From Medicago truncatula (taxonomy: Eukaryota > Streptophyta > Magnoliopsida > Fabales > Fabaceae): a DNA stretch of 64,000 bases. The notes beneath the pieces are model-generated. The model ran no database searches and was not told the DNA's origin. It saw only the letters and a program-made list of their open reading frames with translations. The stretch covers positions 8,008,001 to 8,072,000 of the forward strand of contig NC_053043.1 of the NCBI RefSeq assembly GCF_003473485.1, written 5' to 3'. A program made the translations under genes and the position numbers. Below are positions 35,170 through 45,563 of the stretch, in pieces. Each line of letters starts with the position of its first letter. Within the stretch, counting starts at the first letter, position 1.

Positions 35170-37065
35170 TCAAGTGTTTACTCCAAAAACAAAACCATTG
35201 CTGTACGAAGGAAGATTGCTAGAAGGCATGAGGTTTTTCACGGGCGAACGAAAAGGATTCGGAGTCACCGGATGTGTGACGTGCAGTCCAGCATTACGAA
35301 GGACTTGTTTAGCATTCACACATGCAACTTCAGATTGATCGGTGAAGAAAGCAGGCACACCAATTGATTTAATCAAATCAAGAGCTCCACTCCAACTAGA
35401 ATAATTTTCTAATCTAGAGTTTAGACCAATAACAACATGTGGAGAAGGTAGGTATGAAGCTTCCACCTGATAAACACCTCTCACAAGATTCACTCTTACT
35501 CTGCTACCTATTCCTGAAGTTGTACCTGATAAATTTGTTGGAACTTCTGGTCCCACCATCACTATTTGTACATTTCCCAATCCATTAAGTAAATGACCTA
35601 CTTCTGCAAATGCTGGCATCCAATCTAACTCGCCTTCGGGTCCAAGGTAATGAATAATCACTTCCTTCCCTTTCAGTATAAGGTTCTTTGAGCTTATATT
35701 AAGAGTGGTTAGTATGTGATACACAGTCAATGGATGCGAGAGTATGTCGGCAACAGGACTTGAAAACGGAAGTGAGCGAAGATTGTAGTACTCCGACCAA
35801 CCTGAGAGAAGTAATGGGCTTGAGACAAAATGGTTATTGAATGAAGAGTCGTGAGGATACTCAATGTCATCAAGTTCACCCCATTGTTCATGGATCCCGC
35901 CTTTCACAGGAAGGAGACCAAAAGGGCAGTGAGAATAGCAACTGCATTTTCTCCTCCACATACCCTTTTGGTGAATATCTAACGATTCAAGCCACTTGCA
36001 AGGTTGGTCCGCAGAACATGGGAACAAGAAAATATTTATGGCTAATTCTTCTTCCCTTTCCATCATGGCCTTGTAAAGTCCACACAAGCTTCTGTGTGTG
36101 TCATTCCAGTTTTGTTTCTGGCAGATTGAACTGCAATAAACAACCGCTCTACATCTGCCGCAACAAATTGACTGTTCTCCAAACACTTCTCTCTCACACA
36201 TTGCACACTGTCTCAAACCAGTACTTGAGTATCCAATTGCGTCGCTGAAAGTGTCCTCCCTGGGCGGTTCTACATATTTAGTCGGCGTTGAACCAGCACT
36301 CACACTACTAGATTTTTCATCATATGCCTGACCAGGTGGATGTGAGACAGTAACAGCAACAAGGTCATAACCTCCCTTAGTTACTTCTGGTGGCCACTGA
36401 ACATCAACAGTCTCTATAAAAGGTTCAAAACACACCATTGTCGAATACTTTGAACCACCATCCCTATCCACCAGAAGTAAAGGATGAACCATACAAATAG
36501 CCTTCATGAAAGCATAAACAAACCTAAGCTCATCAAGAGTCGGATTTCTAAACCTAAGATCACCAGCAACCGTACACCGAGCAACATCAATAACAGGAAA
36601 TCTATCACTCCCCGATACTTCAAGCGACAATGACTTAATCATTTTTCGATTCGAAGGAAACATCAAAGACTCCACTTCAAAAGTAACCCTTAAAACCTCA
36701 ACATTCGGAACACGAACAGTCTCTCTAGAACCCGTCATTTTCTTAGCATCACTTTCCGATCTATACATATAAAAACCAATATCCCCTCCATCACCTCCAA
36801 CAAACTGAACACACGGAAAAGGCTGTTTCTTGGCAGACCAATCAGAATCCTTTCCAACCCGGATTCCGAAATAATGCCCCGGACGCAGCCTTTTCCATGG
36901 TTCGGTTCTATACAAAGCTGCAGAAGCTTTGTATATAGATCTAATGAAATTGGTAACAATGCCATCAATTTTCATCAAACATGTACCAGATCCAGGACCA
37001 AGCCCAGGTCCACACCCAAATTGTTCCTGATATCTATCAAACAAACTCTTCAAATGCAAATCCAT
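35170..37065 (-). CDS. MYND-type zinc-finger protein, 631 residues
   Basis: A single coding exon. The N-terminal part (DLHLKSLFDRYQEQFGCGPG, then VTNFIRSIYKASAALYRTEPWKRLRPGHYFGIRVG) is a conserved plant-specific region. A MYND zinc finger lies at about residues 288-330: CAMCEREVFGEQSICCGRC, then VYCSSICQKQNW and THRSLC, with the seven cysteines and one histidine expected. The C-terminal third (from YNLRSLPFSSPVADILSHPLTVY to ALDLIKSIGVPAFFTDQSE) resembles the C-terminal domain shared with MSS51-type MYND proteins. MYND fingers usually mediate protein-protein contacts. The specific function is not known to me. A 5' UTR intron is likely: a donor-like GAG/GTGAATC lies at about 37282-37290 and acceptor-like TTTCAAG at about 37067. 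Confidence 0.88.
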   Translation of the reverse strand: MDLHLKSLFDRYQEQFGCGPGLGPGSGTCLMKIDGIVTNFIRSIYKASAALYRTEPWKRLRPGHYFGIRVGKDSDWSAKKQPFPCVQFVGGDGGDIGFYMYRSESDAKKMTGSRETVRVPNVEVLRVTFEVESLMFPSNRKMIKSLSLEVSGSDRFPVIDVARCTVAGDLRFRNPTLDELRFVYAFMKAICMVHPLLLVDRDGGSKYSTMVCFEPFIETVDVQWPPEVTKGGYDLVAVTVSHPPGQAYDEKSSSVSAGSTPTKYVEPPREDTFSDAIGYSSTGLRQCAMCEREVFGEQSICCGRCRAVVYCSSICQKQNWNDTHRSLCGLYKAMMEREEELAINIFLFPCSADQPCKWLESLDIHQKGMWRRKCSCYSHCPFGLLPVKGGIHEQWGELDDIEYPHDSSFNNHFVSSPLLLSGWSEYYNLRSLPFSSPVADILSHPLTVYHILTTLNISSKNLILKGKEVIIHYLGPEGELDWMPAFAEVGHLLNGLGNVQIVMVGPEVPTNLSGTTSGIGSRVRVNLVRGVYQVEASYLPSPHVVIGLNSRLENYSSWSGALDLIKSIGVPAFFTDQSEVACVNAKQVLRNAGLHVTHPVTPNPFRSPVKNLMPSSNLPSYSNGFVFGVNT

Positions 37066-37592
37066 TCTTGAAATTACTCTAATCTATCATACACTCGAAA
37101 TTACACAGAAACTAATCTTAATAACACAAAACCATTACCATAATATGCATTAGATATAACTAATCAAAGGAAAATCAAATGGGTCTAGTGAACTCAATGC
37201 ATATTCAATTCGTGTTACAAACATAAATCAGAAACAAAGGTTGAATGAAGAAAAGAAAAAAGAGAATTATAGTTTGATTCACCTCAAAGATTCAATTCTG
37301 ATTTATGTCGTTTTTACGAGCAATTGGATTTGACTGTCTAATAGACTGCGACTGTTCTCATTTTGGATTTGGTGAAATCGGAAGTTTCATTATGAAATCA
37401 GTGCCGCCTATATAATCAGCTGTCAAAAAGTGATCTTTTGAAATCAACAACAAATCATCCATTGATAACAGAAAATTGTATCCTTTATTTAGATGAAATA
37501 AACTATCCTTTCTTTTTAAACAATAAACTATCCTTTGTTTTTTTATTAATCTAACAAAATCTTATAAAATTTTAAGAATTAAATTGATTTTA
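37066..37592. promoter_or_regulatory. Probable 5' UTR, intron and promoter of the MYND gene
   Basis: C/T-rich sequence (minus strand) near 37260-37400 fits a first non-coding exon. Ends of the inferred leader intron are at about 37067 and 37283. A 9-bp duplicated site (37584-37592) marks the transposon insertion next to it. Confidence 0.4.
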
Positions 37593-38082
37593 GGCTTTAT
37601 TGCACTTTTCCCTTATAGTTTGACAATTGTGCGATTTTGCACCCCATAGTTTTAAACGAGCGATTTTGCCCCCTATAGTTTTCCCTCTTTCTGATTTTAT
37701 GATCCCTATGACATTTAGTGCTGATATGTCTGTTTTTTTATCAATTAATGTGTGTCACGTGTGTAATTCTATTTCTTAAAAAAAATTAAGAAAAATGGTA
37801 TTTTTCATATTTTGAGAGAAGGAGACACGTGACATTTCTTCTTAAAATCTGAAAAATCATGTGCCCCTTCTCTCAAAATCTGAAAAATACCTTTTTTTTA
37901 TTTTTTAAAAAATAGAATTACACACGTGGCACACATTAATTGATAAAAACCAACACTAAATATCATGGGGACCATAAAATCAGAAAGGGGAAAAACTATA
38001 GGCGGCGAAATCGCTCGTTTAAAACTATGGGGTGCAAAATCGCACAATTAGCAAACTATAGAGGAAAAAGTGCAATTAAGCC
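37593..38082. mobile_element. Mutator-like foldback element (MULE-MITE), 490 bp
   Basis: Termini 'ggctttattgcacttttccc' and the reverse complement of the right end ('aaaagtgcaattaagcc') face each other. Arms of about 190 bases pair with few mismatches, including 'atttttcagattttgagag' near the centre. The 9-base sequence 'ttgatttta' lies immediately outside both ends (37584-37592 and 38083-38091), the duplication length of Mutator transposons. It encodes nothing and depends on a transposase elsewhere. Confidence 0.85.
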
Positions 38083-38091
38083 TTGATTTTA

Positions 38092-39064
38092 TAAAAACAA
38101 AATTTTATAGTCAAAAATAAAATTTAACATAAAAAAAAATTAATAAAAAAAATAATAAATTGATGAATTTCATGTAATTTAAATACTAAACTCATAGAGA
38201 GTGATAATTTAGATGCTAATTTAATAACGTAGTTGATTTTAAAGAGTAACGTTTTTGTAAAAAAAAAAAAAAAGATTTTAAGGAGTAATGTTAACGTGCG
38301 CATCACATATGACTTATGTAGAGCAGAAAGGTTATGGTGATCTAAGTTCAATTTCCATCTTTCGTAAATATTAATAAATTGACATATTAATATTACATTG
38401 AAAATAAACATGCACAAAAAATATAGAAATGAAAGACAAAAAATTATCGCAATTTTAGTTCCCTTGTTTTCAAAATTTCAAGATTTTGGTATTGATATTT
38501 CTAAATCAACAATTTTGATATATCATTTATTAGTTTTTAAAATTGAATCCATACATCATCATTTGTATTTTGTGTTGATGTTGAACATTTTATGATGTGA
38601 CAGCGCATTTTAATGGGATGTGACTTTACTAATTTAAATAAGAGAAACGCAAAATAATAACTAAATATAAATTTTTAATTTAGGAATTGTCGCTCGTGTT
38701 TGTTTGTTAGGGGAAAACCCTAGAAAAATCTTTCAAAACTGGATTACAAAAACAAGTATTGAGCTCATAAGTGATTATATGTACAGAAAATATTAACAAT
38801 CTAAACACCTGTACAAAAACGACATTCTAATCTTTAAAAATCAAGTTAACTGTAACACAATATTTATTTTATCCATTTATATGAATAACAAAAGAATATC
38901 GTTGTTCACACTTCAATGTTTGCTAAAAAACTTCAGTATTTTACGAAAATAACTCATCGACAGTTAACTACCGATAAATAGTTAACTATCAACATTGTTG
39001 TAAAATACTGATGTTTTTTAACGAACGTAGAAGCATGAACAACAATATTCATAGGAAAAATACA
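38092..39064. other. AT-rich gene-free stretch
   Basis: Nothing coding is seen. Around 38310-38350 'ggttatggtgatctaagttcaa' looks like a worn SINE piece. The motif 'acagttaactaccgat' near 38960 is like that in the foldback at 28.8-29.9 kb. Confidence 0.4.
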
Positions 39065-40332
39065 TAAAGATTAGGCTAAAAATGCATTTTCTCCCTGCAA
39101 CTATAGGTCATTTGAAATTTCATCCCCGAACTTACTAATCCTCCCAAACCTTCCCTGCAAATATTAATCACTTGAGTTTTGGTCCTAAACACATTTAATT
39201 ACCGACGTGGCACATGATTAGTGAGGTGGTGATGACGTGGCACATTATGACTGGAAGATGACATTGCTACTCTGATTTTTCCACAGGAAATTACCGCTTT
39301 ACCCTTATTGAACCAAAACATGTGAGAAATTACGTTTTTAACCATGTCTTCTATCTTCCCCATCCATGTCGTCTTCTCTCTTCAAAAACAGGTTGTTTTA
39401 ACCCTGTTGGGATTATGCAGGAAGCAGATGGGAAAGGAATGCAACGAATTGAGGAATGGAGGGATTTTTTTAACAGTCAGAAACCCAGATACCATATCTC
39501 TCTTCTTCTCATTAGAACCACAACCCATATCTTCTTCAACCTATCTTCTTCTCCAATTGAGGGTTTTATAACTCTGAAATCTCCATGGCTGCTCCATGAA
39601 GTTGCAGACCTGAGAAAAATTCACATTCGATTTCAGAATACTCAAAACCCATCTCCGATTTCATCAAACCCATATTTCAATTTGAATACGAAAATTTGCA
39701 TCTTAGCTATGTTGGTAGAGCATAAGAGAAGCGATGAGGAGAATGACATGGTGATGAATCTACACCATGGTTCCCCTTTGTTTTGCTCTGTGGCGGTGGA
39801 AAAATTTAACAACGACGACTTTCTCGTCGCAAAGGTTGTGAACTAAACGAATCAAATCTTCAATGTGTTTTTTTTCATCTCGTTTGTTATTTCCTTGTTG
39901 TTTTTCTGGGTTGTCGATTTTGAATCAACAAAAGATTCTTGAATAAATTGTTGGAGATTGAAAGAATGAGAAATTATGAACAAGAGATTCCATGATTTAA
40001 GGTTTTAGCAATGGATTTGAATTCGACGGTGGCGCCGAACACTGTGTCGCAAGTTGGTGGTTCAAATTTGGTGGTGATGGATGTGGGTGGTGGTGATGGA
40101 AGAGTTCAATGGTGCTGGTGGTGGTGGAAGAGAAGGAATAAGGAAGGGGTATAATAGTCATTCTGCCTGCATCTAGTTTCATTAAGGGCAAAATGGTCAT
40201 TTCATGTGTCACTTGTTGACTCATACATGTCCTTTCCCAATCAAATTCTGCCACATCATCACCACCTCACTAATCATGTGCCACGTCGGTAATTAAATGT
40301 GTTTAGGACCAAAACTCAAATGATTAATATTT

Positions 40333-41841
40333 GGCTTAATACATCTCCCGATCCTTTAACTTATTTTATTTTCTCAGTTTGATCCCTTAACTATAAAGTG
40401 TGTCAATTTGGTCTCACAAGTCTTTTGCTGTTATCTACTTTGGTCCTCACAATTAGTTTTTTGATGGATAATATTTTTAATATGATTATAACCGTTAGAT
40501 TGAAGGTCCATAGTATATTACAGTGAACCACACATATCTAATTTTTTTTCCCTTCTCTTCTTATCATTTCCTGTTCTTCATCTTGATCTTAATCATCTTC
40601 AACATTGTTCATATAAAACCCAAAAAAATTCTTCATCACAATTAGCAACAACATCAACCTTTTCATAACCATAATCACCTAGATCTCAATTTCAACAACA
40701 ACCTCAGCATCATAATCTTCATCAATCACTTTCTTATCTTCCATATTCATCAATAACAATAATAACCCAAAGTTGTATTCTTGTAAGGTAGGAGAAATTA
40801 GAAATCAAAACTCAAAAAAAATTCTTGTCACTCTCTCTACGTTATCTTCTTCTTCTTCCATCACTAATTGATAACCATCAAAAGGGAAACCCATTTCGCC
40901 AGATTTTGCTCTTTCCTTGGCATGGCACTGTAATAAATTGAAAGAAAGCAATATCATCATTCAAATGAAACTACACCTCAGTTTCAGATTCAAATGAAGC
41001 ATACCTATCGAAAGGTTTCCTTCCCGTTAACAATTCCAGAAGCAAAACGCCAATACCCCAAAGGAAAATACATCTCTCCTTCATATCCTTCAACATAATC
41101 ACCATTTTAATGTTTTTTTTTTCTGTTTGACCCTTTTATGTTTGACCCTCTAATAGATCATGTTCATACTCAGATTCATTCACAACAACACCTCAAATTC
41201 AGATTCAGACTCCAAAGGAAGAAACGAAGCAAAAAGAGAAGGAAGGCGAGAGATAGGGATTTTGGCTTCAATGGTTTTTCTTTTCTTTTCTTTATACATG
41301 GTTTAAGTTTGTGTTTTGATTATTAAAAATGATGAAGGAGGACAATATTCATGGATGAAATTAGATGACGGTGGTGGTGTTGATTTAAGTTAAAATACAT
41401 GGGCTTTAATTTTGGAAGTTTGAAGAAATAAAAAATAAAATTTTATTGATTTATTTAGAATTTTTTTTTTGAGATTATGGTTGTGGTAGTAATTTTTTTT
41501 TAGGAATGATTATGTTGATGAAGATGAAGAAGAAGATGGGAGAAGATGATAAAGAAAGGTGAGAAAAATATTAGGTGTTGGTGGTTTACAATAGACCCTA
41601 CATCATCCAACAAACCTCTTTTAAAGAAAAAATCAAAAGGATGAAATTTAAAAATTTAATAAGATCTATGGTGGACCACCTTTAAACATGGTTCACCTTA
41701 GACATTTGATGTTAAAAATTGACGAAAAGGACTAAAACAGTAAACGGTAGAAGACTTATAGGACCAAATTGACACACTTAATAGTTAAGGAATTAAACTG
41801 AGAAAATAAAATAAGTTAAGGGATCGGGGATGTATTAAGCC
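40333..41841. mobile_element. Nested Pack-MULE with a captured protein-kinase fragment, 1.5 kb
   Basis: The element starts 'ggcttaatacatctcccgat' and ends with the reverse complement of 'ggcttaatacatccccgatc'. Inverted repeats of about 110-120 bases are shared ('ttattttattttctcagttt', 'gtgtgtcaatttggtc'). It is flanked exactly by 'ttaatattt' (40324-40332 and 41842-41850), a 9-base Mutator-type duplication made inside the right inverted repeat of the older element. It therefore inserted later. The interior carries the kinase piece described separately and no transposase. Confidence 0.87.
40890..41090 (-). pseudogene. Captured receptor-kinase fragment (subdomain IX region) with intron
   Basis: On the minus strand DVFSFGV is followed, after one frame break, by GVLLLELLTGRKPFD in a first exon piece ending at 41005. 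Then comes a 77-base intron (40928-41004) with GT and AG ends, then SAMPRKEQNLAKWV from 40927. This is the kinase segment after the APE motif. The DS-x-PR-x-EQ-L-x-KW pattern resembles STRUBBELIG-type receptor kinases. Retention of the intron shows that genomic DNA, not mRNA, was captured. Confidence 0.75.
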
Positions 41842-42262
41842 TTAATATTTGCAGTGAAGGTTTGGGAGGATTAGTAAGTTCATAGATGAAATTTCAAATG
41901 ACCTATATTTGCTGAGATGAAATGCATATTTTAGCCTAAAGATTAACATACAATATCAAAAAGTTAACATATAAATTCGTGAGAATAAAATATTGATTTT
42001 TTTTAAAGAGAAACCAGTTACAAACCCGTGCGAAACGGGTTGAATAACGTATATTGTAAAAAAAAATATTTCAAAGGAAAAATGAGCAAATTAAGGAACA
42101 TTGCACAAACATTAGAAATATTTATCAAAGTCGTACCAAGTCTTGATTCATAAAAATGGCATATATTTTGTTCATGAGAACAAAAAAAAAAAGCGTAATA
42201 ATTAAGATTAAATTAATTGGAACCAATGAAGGAACCAATGATGTGCAAATTAAGATTACATA

Positions 42263-42532
42263 TTAGCTAAAATTATAAAATCGAGCGCTACCGTCAGAGT
42301 TACCATAAAGGGGATAAAACCAATATACAGCCACCGCGAAGAAATGTAGAACCAAGCTCAATGGACGCGGATTCAAACCGGAGAGTAGAGCTATTGGTCC
42401 GTCTGAGCAAACACCTCCAAGGCTCAAATAATCAAAACATGCTCGGTGCATTTCAATGCTAGCTGGATCAGGAGATGCACAAAACACTTTGTACAATGCA
42501 CCTGCTAATGTGTTTATTGTAGATGCCACTGG
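42263..42532 (-). pseudogene. Squalene epoxidase C-terminal fragment
   Basis: After an acceptor TTTGCAG the frame reads PVASTINTLAGALYKVFCAS, EMHRACFDYLSLGG, then LLSGLNPRPLSLVLHFFAVAVY, the conserved membrane-associated C-terminal part of plant squalene epoxidases, which convert squalene to 2,3-oxidosqualene. The sequence then leaves the family consensus (WFYPLYGNSDGS) and stops. A stretch of about 30 bases around 'ttgtacaaagtgttttgtgc' is repeated just upstream in the preceding intron (42562-42598). Only the last part of the gene is present. Confidence 0.85.
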
Positions 42533-42615
42533 CTGCAAATAGAATCAAGCAAAGATTACAAAGCACAAAACACTTTGTACAATGCACCTGCTAAAGTGCT
42601 TGATATAACACTTAC

Positions 42616-43130
42616 TGATCCATGCCATTCAGCACGGTACACTGTCCCAAATGATCCTGCATAAATAAAATAACATCAACAATTAGAGCCATCGCGTCAT
42701 TTATGCTCCTTCAAAACTGCAAAGTATGAGAAACAGAAAATTTACCAGCACCAATGCGTTCTTTCTTTGATCCGCAGCTCATCCCATGATATCTCAAGCC
42801 AGTCCATTGCTAGTGACGGTTCAAGATTCACATATTTTGGAATATCCCCAGCACCCTGGTTATGAAGTCGATTTTCTACTTGTTCCTGCTTTGACTGAAT
42901 ACCATTTACCACTAAACTTCCCTTTGCAATGATCTCATTGTAAGAAATTTCTTGGACTACAACTGAATCTTTACCAACAAATGGAATGTCATGTAATAAT
43001 GCTTCAGTGGCTGGGTGAAGAGCTTCAGAAACACCTTCACAAGTAGAAGGAAAAATTAGCAAGCGTAAATTTTGGACATTGATGTCGCTGCCTTTCAAGC
43101 CAAAAGGAATTACAGGTGGTTATGTACCTT
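42616..43130 (-). pseudogene. CTR1-like Raf kinase fragment
   Basis: The frame EALHPATEALLHDIPFVGKDS, then LEPSLAMDWLEISWDELRIKER is the linker and start of the kinase domain of CTR1, the Raf-like kinase that represses ethylene signalling. IGAG follows in another frame because of a small insertion in the 'aaagaaagaacgc' run, then an intron, then the exon 42656-42616 coding GSFGTVYRAEWHGS, the glycine loop. The next expected residues (DVAVK) are absent; the squalene epoxidase piece follows instead. The upstream part, 43130-43323 (QSNKETDLLKNNN), may belong to the same gene but I do not recognise it. Confidence 0.8.
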
Positions 43131-43876
43131 CAGGAGTTTTATCAACTGAAGCATAAATCAAGTCATTGTTATTTTTGAGCAAATCAGTTTCTTTATTTGA
43201 TTGATCTATCTGTACGCGACCTGTAAAAGATTGAGTAGCAACTAAGACCAACTTCAAAATCTGACCGGTCTCTAAATTCAAATTTAATAAGACAGAACTG
43301 TATGATCTAATGATAGGTATCATTTTTAAACTTCCTAATCAGCCATACTCCAAATGAAACTTATGGGGGCAATGGAGAATGAAACACGAGGCTAAAACTT
43401 GATTGATGATTGAATAGATCAATTTACACATGCACATCACAGTGATGTTTGTATGAATCTGCATAATTTGCAATGAAGTACAATTCATACTGAAGAAACC
43501 ACTTGGTAAAACTATTTATACCCTACTATAAATAGGGTTCAAATAATATATGCACCTAAATAATAAAAAATGCATCAATGCAACATATATGCTAAACTTG
43601 AAACACTCCAATATATTTGAACAATATGTTACTGAACATTCTCTTTTTATTCAAGTTAGAAAAAAATTTATATTGCTTGCAAGAATTGAAAATAAAGAGT
43701 TGTATTGAAAGTGAGGGAAGATTCAAAGGAAGCATTAACAGGACTTTCAACAGGTTCAAACTTGATCACTTAGGTGAATAAAAGTTGATCACTACAGCTC
43801 ATTGTGATCTCCAAATCAACATAGCATAGTCCTACTCTGTTCGTGAAAGTTGAGGAGATAAATCAAGAACTATTAC

Positions 43877-44190
43877 CTGGTAATTCATAAAGGTTTCAAT
43901 CAGCTCCACAGTTTGATAGGAGCCAAGCAATGTAGACTTGTACCTAGATTCAGAGAATTATCCATATGTTAGATAAGTGATTACAAATAACACATTGAAA
44001 TTTGAACCAAATCAAATTGTGTTTATCAAACCACTGAAATTAGAAAGACTCATACATATGTAAAGTGTTACTTAAATCAAACGTACCATCCAACTGTATT
44101 ATTGTCCACATTGACCTCTCAAAAGCACCTCATCATTTCAAGCTGGTAATTGGCACCATCAGCTTCAATTTCCTCGTCTTCTTCCCTCAT
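43877..44190 (-). pseudogene. eIF3 subunit h fragment, two exons
   Basis: Exon 44190-44087 reads MREEDEEIEADGANYQLEMM, then RC, a stop codon where relatives have a leucine codon, then EVNVDNNTVGW. Exon 43943-43877 continues YKSTLLGSYQTVELIETFMNYQ. These match plant eIF3h, a subunit of translation initiation factor 3, across a correctly phased intron. Neither the N-terminal nor the large C-terminal part is present. Confidence 0.85.
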
Positions 44191-44386
44191 CTGCAAATTG
44201 TAGAAATAGATATGATGAAAACTTAACGAGTCAATGTTCGATAATTTCGAAATTGAGAAACAAAATAAACAAAGAAAAAAAGTGATTTTGAAAATTAATA
44301 TTTATATATCAATCAACTCAGAGAGTCATCTGAATGTCAAATAGGTGAAATTGCATCATATATTCAATAAGGAATCAAGCATGTAC

Positions 44387-44460
44387 CTCTCTTTGTAAAG
44401 CCTCATCAAGTTCTTGCTTATCGTCTGGTCTTATGTCTTTAGCATAAGTTATTCCTTATC
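44387..44460 (-). pseudogene. Exon-like fragment of unknown origin
   Basis: It is 74 bases flanked by TGCAG and GTACATG, open in one frame as ITYAKDIRPDDKQELDEALQRE. I do not recognise the gene. By position it may be a fourth captured piece in the Helitron-like element. Confidence 0.4.
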
Positions 44461-45056
44461 CTGCACATGAAGACAATGATTACTAACACAAAGACTAATC
44501 CTTAATGCAGAAATTGCCACAACTCCATAAATTGTACTGTATAAATTGTAATGACCTGTAATTACAGAACATTTATTGATTAAGCATTTAGGTCATGTTT
44601 GGATTAAACACTTATTCTTACAAATAATCAAACTAAACATATAATTTCCTATAAAACAAACACCAAAGAAAAAAACCAACATACATGCATAAAAAAAAAC
44701 CACCAAAATTTTCAATTTCTGCACCTTGGCAAATACCAGAATGTAACATTGGAGAAAATAGCCCAAAACAAACAAAACACAAATACCAATCACAATCTAA
44801 TAATCGTTTAGGCCATTAAATCAAAACACATGACTAAAACAAAGAGGAACACATCACTAAAACAAAGAGGAGGAGAAGAAGTAACACAAACTCAACACAG
44901 TTAAGGGATATGCAAACGAAAATCAACACCAACCTTTTAAACAAAAACAATAAAGAACCGAACCAGACAGGATGCTAAGAATGGCGCTGTTGAATGGAAC
45001 CGGAGGAAGCTTATATAGTGGGAAGTAATCTCATACCACTCCATATATATAGAAGA

Positions 45057-45563
45057 ATAACAGATGATGTGTCAACAGATAAAATCCATATACATAGAAG
45101 AAAAACAGATTATGTGTCAAGAAATAAAATCCAATAACTAGGAAATGTCGAAAATTGCCCCTCTCAAGGGCAAAATTGGAAAAATTAGGGGATTTTTTTT
45201 TCTGTAGACAAATTAAGGTTTGAAAATGGGCATCAATCAAATCAACCGTGATTCTTTTGCACAAGCAAAGCAAGAGAGCATAAGCTTTTACACGTGTCCA
45301 CAAAACACGGTTGTTTTATCATTAACCAATCATAGCATTCCAACGAATCACAAATAGATAAAATCAACCAATTAATTAATTCAAAATTAAAAATAAAAAT
45401 TATTATATCCAAAAATCCAAAAAATATCAACCTTACCATCATCATCGAATTAGGGTTCTGAAAATTCTTCTTTAAATATAAACCAAGACACAATTTTCTT
45501 TCTCTCTCTTCGCACAATTGCTCTCTCTTTCTCTCTCTAGAAATTTCAGATTCACCGAGAGAG
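45057..45563 (+). promoter_or_regulatory. Promoter and 5' leader of the RBP45-like gene
   Basis: The final 80 bases before the ATG are C/T-rich ('ctctctctt' runs), typical of plant 5' UTRs. A TATA-like 'tttaaatata' is at about 45471-45480. A tandem near-duplicate of about 48 bases sits at 45043-45132. No other gene is seen. Confidence 0.45.

Larger units (their letters stand above)
39074..41936. mobile_element. Mutator-like element, 2.86 kb, carrying a second element inside
   Basis: Left terminus 'ggctaaaaatgcattttctc' and right terminus (reverse complement 'ggctaaaatatgcatttcat') begin inverted repeats of about 175 bases, including 'aaatttcat', 'aacttactaatcctcccaaacctt', 'gttttggtcctaaacacatt' and 'cgacgtggcacatgattag'. 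The 9-base duplication 'taaagatta' flanks it exactly (39065-39073 and 41937-41945). The right inverted repeat is split by the element at 40333-41841. Between the repeats is about 1 kb of non-repeat sequence (39250-40235) with an open frame of 174 codons at 39322-39846 that I do not recognise; no transposase is present. Confidence 0.85.
42014..45056 (-). mobile_element. Helitron-like element carrying fragments of several host genes
   Basis: The minus-strand 3' end is the sequence CCCGTTTCGCACGGG, a hairpin with a 7-bp stem (42023-42041), followed by 'tgtaa' and CTGG (42017-42014), fitting the CTRR end rule, with host T next. From there to about 44460 lie pieces of eIF3h, CTR1 and squalene epoxidase, all on the same strand and with introns, as expected of gene-capturing Helitrons. 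The 5' end is uncertain: a TC-starting candidate 'TCTTCTATATATATGG' lies at 45056 but its preceding base is T, not the expected A. There are no helicase or replication-initiator genes, so it is non-autonomous. Confidence 0.65.

Noticed and set aside
39322-39846. Open frame of 174 codons inside the outer Mutator-like element
   Set aside because: No recognisable domain, no clear promoter, and it lies in a non-autonomous transposon. It may be captured sequence but I cannot support a gene call.
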